DNA of 48,895 nucleotides, from NCBI GenBank assembly GCA_014324065.1, contig JACOMV010000002.1:1-48895 (forward strand), written 5' to 3'. A program made the translations under genes and the position numbers. The DNA is from Hormoscilla sp. SP12CHS1 (GTDB lineage Bacteria > Cyanobacteriota > Cyanobacteriia > Cyanobacteriales > Desertifilaceae). A model generated the notes under the pieces. The model had not been told where the DNA came from, did no database searches, and worked only from the letters and a program-made list of their open reading frames with translations. Of the stretch, positions 30,282 through 40,206 are shown piece after piece (position 1 is the first letter of the stretch; the number at the start of each line of letters is the position of its first letter).

Positions 30282-33200
30282 ATGAATAAACAGCAAATAT
30301 TCAGGATAAATACAATGATGAATAAGGTTCAAAAGCACAGGGCTGCGTGTCCTGCGCGAAAAATAGATCGGGATACAGCAAATGAAACGGAACGAGATGC
30401 TTGTGGGGTGGGTTTAGTGGCTAACCCCCAAGGTGGGGCTCGGCATGATATAATAGTAGAGGCATTGTCGGGTCTGATTTGCATAGAACATCGGGGTGCT
30501 TGTAGTGCAGATAATGATTCCGGTGATGGTGCGGGACTGATGACGGCTATCCCTTGGGAGTTGCTGCAAGCTTGGTTTGCACGGGAACAGTTGGAAATGC
30601 TAGCAAAAGAACGTCTGGCGGTGGGGATGATGTTTCTGCCTCAAGACCCGGCATTGGCTACCAAATCACGGCAGGCGATCTCCGAAATAATTACTTCGGA
30701 AGGGTTGCAGGTGCTGGGATGGCGAGTAGTGCCAACGCGATCGGAGTTACTGGGGGTGCAAGCGCGGGAAAATGAACCTCAAATTGAACAGGTTGTGGTT
30801 GAGTCACCGAACAGTAAGGGGGAAGATCGGGAACGGTTGTTGTATATAATTATGAAGCGGATTAGCAATGGGATTCCTGATTGCTATGTTTGCTCTTTCT
30901 CTAGTCGCCAAATTGTTTACAAGGGCATGGTCAGATCGGCTGTGCTGGGTGAGTTTTATCTGGACTTGAAAAACCCTGCCTATAAGAGTCCCTACGCAAT
31001 TTTCCACCGCCGCTTCAGCACGAATACTATGCCAAAATGGCCCCTGGCTCAGCCCCTACGGATGCTGGGACATAATGGGGAGATTAATACCCTGCTGGGC
31101 AATATTAATTGGATGAAGTCCCGCCAAGGCGATCTTGACAGTGATGTGTGGGGCGATCGCCTCTCGGAACTGCTGCCCATTGTCAATAAGGCCCAGAGTG
31201 ATTCGGCGAATTTGGACAATGTCATGGAGTTGCTGGTGCTATCGGGTCGTTCTCCTACAGAAGCGATGATGATACTGGTGCCGGAAGCTTACAAAAATCA
31301 GCCAGAATTGGCAGATCGTCAGGAAATTGTGGATTTCTATGAATATTACAGCGGCATGCAAGAGCCTTGGGATGGCCCGGCCCTGATCGTTTTCAGTGAC
31401 GGACATACGGTGGGGGCGATGCTGGACCGGAATGGCCTGCGTCCGGCACGCTATTGCATGACTCGCAATGGCTATCTGCTGGTATGTTCGGAAGCAGGAG
31501 CAATTCCTTTACCGACGGCTGATATTGTGGAAAAGGGTCGCTTGGGTCCCGGACAGATGATTGCGGTGGACTTAGAGTCCCATGAGGTGCTGAAAAATTG
31601 GGAGATTAAGCAGCGGGTCGCACGCAAACAGCCCTATGGTGAGTGGCTGAAACGCTACCGTCAAGCCTTACCTGCTGGATCTTTTGTCTCGGGGAAGCAG
31701 ATGGAAACGGCAGATATCCTGCGCCAGCAGATGGCTTTTGGCTATACCTCTGAAGATGTGGAGATGGTAATTCAGGCCATGGCCCAGGCGGGGAAGGAAC
31801 CGACTTTCTGTATGGGAGATGATATTCCTCTAGCGATACTTTCTTCTAAGCCTCATGTCCTCTATGACTATTTTAAGCAGCGCTTTGCTCAGGTCACTAA
31901 TCCCCCGATCGACCCCCTGCGGGAAGGTTTGGTGATGTCTTTGCATATGCTACTGGGTTTTCGGGGAAATTTGTTAGCCGAAAAGCCCGAATTTGCCCGT
32001 CATTTGGAACTGGAAACCCCCGTTCTGAATGAGGCGGAGTTGGAAGGGCTGTTGAATGGTTCTTATTGTGTGGGAAATGGTTCTGCACCAGATGTATTTA
32101 AGGTGGCAACCCTCTCTACTTTGTGGAACCCTCAGGCGGGACCTGATGGTTTGGCAACTGCGGTAGATAAGCTTTGTCAAGAGGCGGCCCAGGCCGTGCG
32201 CGAGGGCGCTGAGATCCTGGTTTTGAGCGATCGCTTTGATGGTCGGGAAAACGCTAAAGCGTTTACTACGAACCCGGAAAACGCTAAAGCGTTTACTACG
32301 AACCCGGAAAACGCTAAAGCGTTTACTACGAACCTTACGAACCTGATGACTTACATTCCGCCGCTGCTAGCTGTGGGTGCGGTTCACAATTATCTCAACC
32401 GGGAGGGTTTGCGCTGTCGGGCATCCATTATTATTGATACGGCCCAATGCTGGAGTACCCATCATTTTGCCTGTTTGATTGGTTACGGGGCTTCTGCTGT
32501 TTGTCCCTACCTGGCCCTGGAAACGGTGCGCCATTGGTGGAGTGACTCCAAGACCCAAAGTATGATGCAGCGCGGCAAGATCCCAGCTATGAGTATGTCC
32601 GAGGCCCAGCAGAATTACCGTAAGGCCATTTGTGCGGGTTTGCTGAAGATTATCTCTAAGAAGGGCATTTCTCTCCTTTCTTCTTACCACGGATCCCAGA
32701 TCTTTGAGGCGATCGGCCTAGGACAGGACTTGTTGGCCCTGGGCTTTACGGGGACGACTTCCCGCCTGAGGGGTCTTTCTGTACGGGAGTTGGCCGAAGA
32801 GGTGATGGCTTTCCACAAGCGGGCTTTCCCAGAACTGACCGTGAAGAAACTGGAGAATTTTGGCTTCGTTCAGTACCGCGTGGGCCTGGAATATCACATG
32901 AATAGCCCGGAAATGGCTAAGGCCCTCCATAAGGCCGTGACTGGTTCGGAATACGACCATTATGAGGTATACAAGCGGCATTTGGCGGAACGCCCGGTGA
33001 CGGCCCTGCGAGATTTACTGGACTTGAAGGGCGATGGCACTTCTATTCCTATTGAAGAGGTAGAACCTGTAGAGGAAATAGTCAAGCGGTTCTGTACCGG
33101 GGGCATGTCTTTGGGATCCCTGTCCCGGGAGGCCCACGAAACCCTGGCCATCGCCATGAACCGCATGGGGGGTAAATCTAATTCTGGTGAAGGTGGGGAG

Positions 33201-35045
33201 GATCCGTTGCGCTTCCGGGTTCTGGATGATGTTGATGTTACAGGAAAAGGTTTGTCCCCGACTTTGCCTCACCTACGGGGTTTGCGGAATGGGGATACGG
33301 CATCGAGTGCCATTAAGCAGGTAGCTTCCGGTCGCTTTGGGGTGACGCCGGAGTACCTGATGAATGGCAAGCAGATTGAAATTAAGATTGCCCAAGGGGC
33401 GAAACCCGGAGAAGGGGGCCAGCTACCGGGCAAGAAGGTGAGTCCCTATATTGCTTCCCTGCGCCGATCGAAACCGGGCGTCCCCCTGATCTCCCCTCCT
33501 CCCCATCACGATATCTATTCGATCGAGGACTTGGCCCAGTTGATTTTTGACCTGCACCAAATTAATCCCCAGGCCAAGGTATCGGTGAAGCTAGTTGCGG
33601 AAATTGGTATTGGCACTGTCGCTGCTGGGGTGGCCAAGGCCAATGCTGATGTTATCCAGATTTCCGGTCACGATGGCGGTACCGGTGCTTCCCCTCTCAG
33701 TTCGATCAAGCATGCGGGTGCGCCTTGGGAGTTGGGCGTGACTGAGGTCCATCAGACCCTGATGCAAAATGGTCTGCGCGATCGGGTTATCCTGCGTACC
33801 GACGGGGGCTTGAAAACTGGTTGGGATGTGATGATAGCGGCCCTGATGGGGGCGGAAGAATATGGTTTTGGTTCCATCTCCATGATCGCGGAGGGCTGCA
33901 TTATGGCCCGGATTTGCCATACCAATAATTGCCCGGTGGGGGTGGCGACTCAGCAGGAAAAACTGCGGAAACGCTTTACGGGTATGCCCGAACATGTGGT
34001 CAATTTCTTCTATTTCGTGGCCCAAGAGGTGCGGCAGTTGTTGGCGCGACTGGGATACCGCAGTCTGAAGGAAATTATCGGTCGGGCGGACCTGCTACAA
34101 GTAAGGGAAGGGGTGCAGTTGACCAAGACTTCGGCCTTAAACTTGAATTGCCTGTTGGAGTTGCCCGATAGCCGTTCTGATCGCAGTTGGCTAAACCATG
34201 AAGATGTTCACAGCAATGGCCCCGTTTTAGATGACCAGTTGCTAGCAGACGCGGACATTCAAAAAGCTATTAGCAACCAAGGTTCTGCGACCAAGCAGTT
34301 GGCAATTGTGAGTACGGACCGGTGCGTCGGGGCCCGCCTGGCAGGGGCGATCGCCAAAAAGTACGGCAACAGCGGTTTTGAAGGCGAGATTAATCTTAAC
34401 TTTACTGGCAGTGCGGGTCAAAGCTTTGGTGCCTTCAATTTATCGGGAATGAAGCCGATCTTAGAAGGAGAAGCGAATGATTATGTGGGCAAAGGGATGC
34501 ATGGTGGGGAAATCGTCATTAAACCGCCAGCAGATGCTCCCTACAACCCAGCGGAAAATGTGATTGTGGGCAATACCTGTCTGTACGGGGCTACTGGGGG
34601 GATCCTGTTCGCGAATGGCACGGCGGGAGAACGGTTTGCCGTGCGCAACTCCATGGGTAAAGCGGTAATTGAAGGCGCTGGGGATCATACCTGCGAGTAC
34701 ATGACTGGCGGTGTAGTTGTAGTCCTGGGTAAGGTGGGACGGAATGTCGCTGCTGGCATGACTGGCGGTATGGGCTATTTCTTGGATGGAGATGGCAGTT
34801 TCCCGGAAAAGGTTAATCTTGAAATTGTCAAGATTCAGCGGGTGTCTTCCCCTGTTGGCCAACGACAACTGCAAGAGTTGATTCAAATGCATCGCGATCG
34901 CACGGGCAGTCAGAAAGCGAAGATGATTTTGGAGAATTGGGAGAAGTTTTTACCTCTATTCTGGCAAGTAGTGCCCCCAAGTGAAGCGGATAGTCCAGAA
35001 GCTACTGCTGAGGCGGTTACCGAAAAAGTTGCTGTGAAGGCGTAG
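30282..35045 (+). CDS. glsF: Glutamate synthase large subunit, probably ferredoxin-dependent (GlsF/GltB type)
   Basis: [12 protein letters not shown]-terminal Cys; [70 protein letters not shown]. No gltD in the window. Confidence 0.95.
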   Translation: MNKQQIFRINTMMNKVQKHRAACPARKIDRDTANETERDACGVGLVANPQGGARHDIIVEALSGLICIEHRGACSADNDSGDGAGLMTAIPWELLQAWFAREQLEMLAKERLAVGMMFLPQDPALATKSRQAISEIITSEGLQVLGWRVVPTRSELLGVQARENEPQIEQVVVESPNSKGEDRERLLYIIMKRISNGIPDCYVCSFSSRQIVYKGMVRSAVLGEFYLDLKNPAYKSPYAIFHRRFSTNTMPKWPLAQPLRMLGHNGEINTLLGNINWMKSRQGDLDSDVWGDRLSELLPIVNKAQSDSANLDNVMELLVLSGRSPTEAMMILVPEAYKNQPELADRQEIVDFYEYYSGMQEPWDGPALIVFSDGHTVGAMLDRNGLRPARYCMTRNGYLLVCSEAGAIPLPTADIVEKGRLGPGQMIAVDLESHEVLKNWEIKQRVARKQPYGEWLKRYRQALPAGSFVSGKQMETADILRQQMAFGYTSEDVEMVIQAMAQAGKEPTFCMGDDIPLAILSSKPHVLYDYFKQRFAQVTNPPIDPLREGLVMSLHMLLGFRGNLLAEKPEFARHLELETPVLNEAELEGLLNGSYCVGNGSAPDVFKVATLSTLWNPQAGPDGLATAVDKLCQEAAQAVREGAEILVLSDRFDGRENAKAFTTNPENAKAFTTNPENAKAFTTNLTNLMTYIPPLLAVGAVHNYLNREGLRCRASIIIDTAQCWSTHHFACLIGYGASAVCPYLALETVRHWWSDSKTQSMMQRGKIPAMSMSEAQQNYRKAICAGLLKIISKKGISLLSSYHGSQIFEAIGLGQDLLALGFTGTTSRLRGLSVRELAEEVMAFHKRAFPELTVKKLENFGFVQYRVGLEYHMNSPEMAKALHKAVTGSEYDHYEVYKRHLAERPVTALRDLLDLKGDGTSIPIEEVEPVEEIVKRFCTGGMSLGSLSREAHETLAIAMNRMGGKSNSGEGGEDPLRFRVLDDVDVTGKGLSPTLPHLRGLRNGDTASSAIKQVASGRFGVTPEYLMNGKQIEIKIAQGAKPGEGGQLPGKKVSPYIASLRRSKPGVPLISPPPHHDIYSIEDLAQLIFDLHQINPQAKVSVKLVAEIGIGTVAAGVAKANADVIQISGHDGGTGASPLSSIKHAGAPWELGVTEVHQTLMQNGLRDRVILRTDGGLKTGWDVMIAALMGAEEYGFGSISMIAEGCIMARICHTNNCPVGVATQQEKLRKRFTGMPEHVVNFFYFVAQEVRQLLARLGYRSLKEIIGRADLLQVREGVQLTKTSALNLNCLLELPDSRSDRSWLNHEDVHSNGPVLDDQLLADADIQKAISNQGSATKQLAIVSTDRCVGARLAGAIAKKYGNSGFEGEINLNFTGSAGQSFGAFNLSGMKPILEGEANDYVGKGMHGGEIVIKPPADAPYNPAENVIVGNTCLYGATGGILFANGTAGERFAVRNSMGKAVIEGAGDHTCEYMTGGVVVVLGKVGRNVAAGMTGGMGYFLDGDGSFPEKVNLEIVKIQRVSSPVGQRQLQELIQMHRDRTGSQKAKMILENWEKFLPLFWQVVPPSEADSPEATAEAVTEKVAVKA
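32246..32335 (+). repeat. Three tandem copies of a 30-bp palindromic repeat inserted in frame in the glutamate synthase gene
   Basis: GGAAAACGCTAAAGCGTTTACTACGAACCC at 32246-32275 and 32276-32305, third copy (last base T) 32306-32335; encodes ([10 protein letters not shown])n. Confidence 0.97.
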
Positions 35046-35122
35046 GGTGGGCACCGCCCACCATCTGCCACAGGTTAAAACCTGTGGCGGTTATAATTTT
35101 GTAGGGTGGGCACCGCCCACCA
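35042..35122. repeat. Two copies of GTAGGGTGGGCACCGCCCACC flanking CCACAGGTTAAAACCTGTGG
   Basis: Copies around 35043 and 35101; the CCACAGG palindrome recurs at about 36351-36370. Confidence 0.9.
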
Positions 35123-35150
35123 TCTGTGTCTTTCCAGGAGGAACAAACAG

Positions 35151-35393
35151 ATGTTAGGATTTGACAGGATTACATTTAATCCCCGGATAATGACAGGACA
35201 AGCTTGCATTCGGGGAATGCGAATACCCGTTTCTTTGGTGGTGAATTTGGTGGCTAATGGTAAACCGGTGGAGGAGATTTTAGAAGAGTACCCCGCGCTA
35301 GAACCAGAAGATATTAAACAATCTTTGTTGTATGCTTCCTGGTTGACAAAAGAGAAGGTTTATGCCATCGGAGGGGCTGCTAAAATCGGATGA
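35151..35393 (+). CDS. DUF433 domain antitoxin-like protein
   Basis: MLGFDRITFNPRIMTGQACIRGMRIPVSLVVNLVANG..EEILEEYPALEPEDIKQSLLYAS. Start moved from 35106 (inside a repeat) to ATG 35151. Confidence 0.9.
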   Translation: MLGFDRITFNPRIMTGQACIRGMRIPVSLVVNLVANGKPVEEILEEYPALEPEDIKQSLLYASWLTKEKVYAIGGAAKIG

Positions 35394-35752
35394 AATTATT
35401 GGCAGATATGGGAATTTATCTGCGGACGGTAGCGTGGCTGCGGGATGCAGGTTATGAAGTGGTGCATCTTTACGAAGAAGGGTTAGAAACCCTGCCAGAT
35501 GATGAAATTTTGGTTAAGGCGCGTGCTGAAGGACGAATTGTGTTAACCTTAGATTTGGATTTCGATCAGTTGTTAGCGATGAGTGGGGAGTCTTTGCCAA
35601 GTGTGATTTTATTTCGCCTCGGGAATGAGAATTACAATATGATTAATGAACGGTTGGCCACCGTGTTGCATCAATGTGCTGCGGATTTAGAAGCAGGGGC
35701 AATTGTTTCTGTGAGTGATGAGGTGTTTCGGGTGAGGCGATTGCCAATTTAA
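35390..35752 (+). CDS. DUF5615 family PIN-like toxin
   Basis: MKLLADMGIYLRTVAWLRDAGYEVVHLYEEGLETLPDDEILVKARAEGRIVLTLDLDF; ATGA overlap with the DUF433 gene. Confidence 0.9.
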   Translation: MKLLADMGIYLRTVAWLRDAGYEVVHLYEEGLETLPDDEILVKARAEGRIVLTLDLDFDQLLAMSGESLPSVILFRLGNENYNMINERLATVLHQCAADLEAGAIVSVSDEVFRVRRLPI

Positions 35753-35840
35753 GCTGGGTGTGGTCAAAAGTAGTTGTATTAGTGGGGAACTATTCACATA
35801 AAACGGTGAACGGTTGCCAACGGGCGCAAGACCACACCCG

Positions 35841-36029
35841 TTTAAAACCTCAACCGAGAGGTTTAAAACCTCAACCGAGAGGTCCAAAACCCCAACCGAG
35901 AAGTCCAAAACCCCAACCCAGAGGTTTCAAACCCCAACCGAGAGGTCCAAAACCCCAACCGAGAGGTCCAAAACCCCAACCGAGAGGTCCAAAACCCCAA
36001 CCGAGAGGTTTCAAACCCCAACAGTGGGG
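35841..36029. repeat. 21-bp tandem repeat array, about 9 units
   Basis: (T[TC][TC][AC]AAACC[CT]CAACCGAGAGG)n at 35841-36008 plus a degenerate ninth unit. Confidence 0.96.
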
Positions 36030-36450
36030 CACCGGTTAGATTGTGTGCGCTCACTTGTAGTTGATAGCCGGGTGCATCTGGTGATGCATGTAATATAGCT
36101 CGCGCAGGCAGGCAATGTTGCGGAGTAGCCGGACTATGCACGGGTTCGGTCTGTGTCCCTCCGGAGATATCGACCCACCATCGGTTTAAATTTGAGGCGT
36201 TGCACATTTTGGGGATGATACTCTTTTTGCACCAGCAAAACGCTACTGAAAGTCGCTTGTAGTCTAGGTTTAAAACTATTGCAACTATGCTCATCATCCC
36301 GTCCGAAGTGCAACGCCAAATTTGATGCTCCCGTTCGCGGTAGAAATCTGCCACAGGTTAAAACCTGTGGCTACACAAACAAAGGCCGCCTGGGGAGGCT
36401 ATAATTGAGGGCGATATCATCGCTCATCTGCTATACTTGATTATCAAATA

Positions 36451-37077
36451 ATGACAGTACAATCTCTAGGTATAATCGGGGTTTTCTATGATGGGAACTT
36501 TTTTGTCTATGGTCAAATGTACTTTTATAAGCGAGATTTAGGTTGGTTAATTTTTGGACCATTTCACTCTTTGTTAGAAAACTTGCTCAGAGAAAAAGAA
36601 CAAGGTTTCACGAGTTACAAAGTAGTTTATTCAAAATGGTATCAAGGCTTACATAGCTCTAGTCAATCTAACGACCATCAACGGAGAGTAGATCGAAATC
36701 GTCATTTAGATTTAATCCATGCCGGAGTAGAACCAAAGTATGTGCCGATGTCTCAATCACAGGGAGAAAAAGGAGTAGACGTAGCAATGGCTGTTGATGC
36801 TCTCCAAGTAGGACTTGAAGGACATATAGATCTTGCAGTATTGGTAACAGGTGACGGAGATTTTATACCGTTAGTAAGAGCATTGATGAAGCAAGGAATT
36901 AGAGTGGCGGTAGCGTATTTTGAATATGAAACCGAAAATCACCGCAGTTTTATAAATGACAGATTACTTACGGTTTGTAATTATGCAATAAACATAAATG
37001 CTTTGGAAAGGGATAAAAAGTATCAACCAATGTTTAAAAGTTTGTTTAGAGCGAACCAGCCCAAAAGTATTGATTAG
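36451..37077 (+). CDS. NYN (LabA/DUF88-type PIN-like) domain protein
   Basis: IGVFYDGNFF, KGVDVAMAVDALQVGLEGHIDLAVLVTGDGDFIPLVRALMKQGIRV. Confidence 0.92.
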   Translation: MTVQSLGIIGVFYDGNFFVYGQMYFYKRDLGWLIFGPFHSLLENLLREKEQGFTSYKVVYSKWYQGLHSSSQSNDHQRRVDRNRHLDLIHAGVEPKYVPMSQSQGEKGVDVAMAVDALQVGLEGHIDLAVLVTGDGDFIPLVRALMKQGIRVAVAYFEYETENHRSFINDRLLTVCNYAININALERDKKYQPMFKSLFRANQPKSID

Positions 37078-37232
37078 AGAACTTATTATGACAGGAGGGC
37101 AATCTAACGATCGCAATAGCGCGTACAATACTAGGACAAACCCATTTAATGTAAAACGTCCTCACAGGAGGCAGAGCCTCTGGAGGGCGTTACCTGCCAG
37201 AGTCAGGGAACGAGACAAGAGGTATAATTAAG

Positions 37233-37364
37233 ATGAAAACGATCGAACTTTCAACAGCTTCTAAGCCTTTATCTGCTTATGCAGAAGAATTCAGTCAATA
37301 TCTGGTTGTTTTAACATTACATGGGTTCGCGATCGCAACTATCACTCCGGGGGGTATAAGGTGA
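37233..37364 (+). CDS. 43-aa Phd-like antitoxin (below ORF-track cutoff)
   Basis: MKTIELSTASKPLSAYAEEFSQYLVVLTLHGFAIATITPGGIR*; TGA overlaps the GTG start of the next gene. Confidence 0.6.
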   Translation: MKTIELSTASKPLSAYAEEFSQYLVVLTLHGFAIATITPGGIR

Positions 37365-37693
37365 AACTTACCAACTCAGAAAAAGCCGTCATCGAGCCTC
37401 GCAAACTTACAGGTTATTGTCTCAACCAAAATCATGCAGATGGTCAACACAAAGCGCGTGTATTTAAAGCAGCCCTCGATCTTGATGTAGATAATGTGGA
37501 AGAACTCAAAGCCGCGTTATTAAATGCGGTAAAAAGTTATGATGCAATTCCAGATAAAGCGAACCAGTACGGACAAAAATACATTATTGATTTTTCCATG
37601 AATCGCGGAAATAAAACGGCTATTATTCACAGCGTCTGGATAGTAAGAAACTCCGACAAACTTCCGCACTTAGTCACTTGTTATGTTCTTTAG
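37361..37693 (+). CDS. DUF6883 domain protein
   Basis: MKLTNSEKAVIEPRKLTGYCLNQNHADGQHKARVFKAALDL; GTG start. Confidence 0.75.
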   Translation: MKLTNSEKAVIEPRKLTGYCLNQNHADGQHKARVFKAALDLDVDNVEELKAALLNAVKSYDAIPDKANQYGQKYIIDFSMNRGNKTAIIHSVWIVRNSDKLPHLVTCYVL

Positions 37694-37710
37694 ATTAGAA
37701 GGTTACAAAA

Positions 37711-37938
37711 ATGAAATTACTCGATATCGTTGCTTTGCTGGATGATATGCCAGATATAGGTTTATATTGCGGTCAAGTCGGAACTATTGTTGAAGAATAC
37801 GAACCGGGTGTTTTTGAAGTGGAATTTAGCGATACTACGGGACGTTCCTATGCTATTGAAACATTAACTGAAAATCAATTAATGCTTTTACATTATCAAC
37901 CTTTGTCAACCGAAAAGTTGGCAGGGAGTGTTAGATAA
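37711..37938 (+). CDS. DUF4926 domain protein
   Basis: MKLLDIVALLDDMPDIGLYCGQVGTIVEEYEPGVFEVEFSDTTGRSYAIETLTENQLMLL. Confidence 0.8.
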   Translation: MKLLDIVALLDDMPDIGLYCGQVGTIVEEYEPGVFEVEFSDTTGRSYAIETLTENQLMLLHYQPLSTEKLAGSVR

Positions 37939-38038
37939 TACATCTCGTAGTCCAAAAGCTGGATTTCATATACCGATTTCCTCGATCGCTGCACTCTGCT
38001 TCTTGTTATTAACAATTCTCCATTGACAATTCACAATT

Positions 38039-38911
38039 ATGATAGAACCTCAACAGAAACCACGCTACAAAATCTATCAAGGTTTTCGGATACCGATGGA
38101 ATTTTATGTAGATAATTTTGCATCTGCTTTGAACTATCAAGCTCAACCGGAAGATACCTTTATTGTCACTTATCCTAAGTGTGGAACCACTTGGACTCAG
38201 CATATTGTTTGGATGCTCCACCATGATGGGCAACCCTTACCTGTGGGCAAGAATATTCAGTTGGAAATTCCTTTTTTGGAAAAAGTAGGTGCTGAATTTG
38301 TTGCAAATTTACCGGCTCCCAGATTTATCAAAACCCACTTTTCCTATGAATTAACACCCTTTCATCCTGATGCAAAATATATCTATGTGGCTCGGAATCC
38401 TTTTGATTGTGTGGTTTCTTTTTACTATCACACCCAGGGATTCGTGAAACTCTATGACTTTGCAGCAGGAACATTTGAGCAATTTTTTGAATGCTTTATA
38501 CGAGGAGAAGTAGATGGGGGAGATTACTTCGATCATCTCCTTGCTTGGTACGCTCGTAAAGCGGATAAAAATGTCCTTTTCCTCACTTATGAACAGATGA
38601 AGGCAAATACTCGGCAAGCAATTATTGAAATTGCTGATTTTTTAGGATCTGAATATTCGTCAAAAGTTAAAGATGGAGAAATTCTCGATCGGATACTACA
38701 TCATAGTAGTTTTGAACAGATGAGCCAAAATCAAAGTCGTTGGTCGAGCAAACGTCCTGCAGATATTCCTTTCATTCGTAAAGGTCAAGTGGGAGATTGG
38801 CAAAACCATTTCTCTGAAACCCAAAAGGCGAGATTACTGAAAAAATTTATTGCCAGGACAGCAGAAACGGGTATCGGACAACTATGGCCAGACTCCATCC
38901 AGATCGGGTAA
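38039..38911 (+). CDS. Sulfotransferase domain protein
   Basis: FIVTYPKCGTTWTQHIVWML (5'-PSB loop), YIYVARNPFDCVVSFYYH, RKGQVGDWQNHFSETQKARL. Confidence 0.93.
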   Translation: MIEPQQKPRYKIYQGFRIPMEFYVDNFASALNYQAQPEDTFIVTYPKCGTTWTQHIVWMLHHDGQPLPVGKNIQLEIPFLEKVGAEFVANLPAPRFIKTHFSYELTPFHPDAKYIYVARNPFDCVVSFYYHTQGFVKLYDFAAGTFEQFFECFIRGEVDGGDYFDHLLAWYARKADKNVLFLTYEQMKANTRQAIIEIADFLGSEYSSKVKDGEILDRILHHSSFEQMSQNQSRWSSKRPADIPFIRKGQVGDWQNHFSETQKARLLKKFIARTAETGIGQLWPDSIQIG

Positions 38912-39656
38912 TTTTTACAGTCGATAATCTGAGATGACGGGGCGATCGCCTGTATATTACCATGGTAAGTGCATAAAAATGATTTGTCATATCAAGTAGC
39001 AGCAAATTACCCACAATTAATAACTTCGGACTTTTACCATCTCAAATGGAACGCAAAACGTTGGGTTTCGTGCCTCAACCAAATCTACAGCTGATGCAAT
39101 TTTTATTATGGGCATTTAATCAGACATGATATTTTTTTCCAGGTTTTTCTAACTTTCTGCTTTTTTGTGTTCTCCCATTCAGTAATTTAACCGTCAAAAC
39201 TGTTGCTTTATAGTAAGCGGTGATGCATCATTCATTGCATATTTGCCTATCGGATTAAATCGTGGCAACCTTCTATAAATAAGCGTTTCAGCCATAATAG
39301 CTATTTTTGACTATGCAGTTTAAATGCGCGACAGCTTATTGTCTCAATTCCCAATCTGGTTTAAAAATTGATAAACCAGGTTTATTCAATAAACCTGGTT
39401 TATGGGCATATTTGATTTCACAAATAAAAAACTTGCTATAGTTAATTTGCAGTATTTTTCCTATGTTTAATGTAACGATCAGCGACCCCAAATATCATTA
39501 TCTGCCTAGATGACGATCGCAGTAATGAAAAAGCAATAAAAAGACAGAATTTAAATAGATCGCTTGACAGGAAAAATATAATTGTCAAATTCACAACTAT
39601 TCGTCATTTGCCAGTACCAATTAATCAAGGATATCTTCTTCTACCACCGAATATTT

Positions 39657-40019
39657 CTAGAATATTTGACCCAGGAGAAAATTAGATGGAATTTGACTTG
39701 GTTCGTAGTTCATCGCACGGTAAGCGGACTGTTTTTCAGCGGGCACAAAGCAAATGGCGGTTTGCTTCACTCCCACAGTGATCCGGGATACTTGGTTAAC
39801 AATGCTGTCAATCTCTTCGACCAGTTCCTCGGCCAGTTCCTGGTCGGGAGCAATGATAAAAAAGGTTCTATGTCCGCCCTCGCTGGGAGCAATGCCAAAG
39901 GTACAGAATTTCAAAAGTCGCTGAATGGAAGCTTCGCAAGACTCATAGAACAGATTAAATAAAGCTCGATAAAAGTCTTGAGCTAGAACTCGATCGTCTT
40001 GACTTGATTGGGACAACAT
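39657..40019 (-). CDS. Conserved cyanobacterial hypothetical protein
   Basis: 120 aa ORF with plausible codon usage; no family recognised. Confidence 0.5.
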   Translation of the reverse strand: MLSQSSQDDRVLAQDFYRALFNLFYESCEASIQRLLKFCTFGIAPSEGGHRTFFIIAPDQELAEELVEEIDSIVNQVSRITVGVKQTAICFVPAEKQSAYRAMNYEPSQIPSNFLLGQIF

Positions 40020-40206
40020 GGCAACTATCTCCTAGAGCAACTCTGGTGTTTTCTCGAACGATCTTTATATTTTTAAGTATGGGCTCTTGCTCTAGATCTT
40101 TCCGTGATCGCAGTATTAATATTGCGTGACAATCTTCGAGGAGTAAGGTGATCGACAATCTCGAACAACTGCGAGCGCCATCACGTAACTGCCGGCGCTC
40201 GTCAGG

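Noticed and set aside
33591-34025. 144-aa minus ORF (also 34461-34892)
   Set aside because: Antisense inside glutamate synthase, shadow ORFs.
35841-36029. CRISPR array or genuine repeat-protein gene
   Set aside because: No spacers; the 21-bp period keeps several frames open on both strands, so the ORFs are likely by-products of the repeat.
35863-36354. 163-aa minus ORF with LGFWTSR repeats
   Set aside because: Upstream half lacks any domain and the repeat half is a direct product of the 21-bp array.
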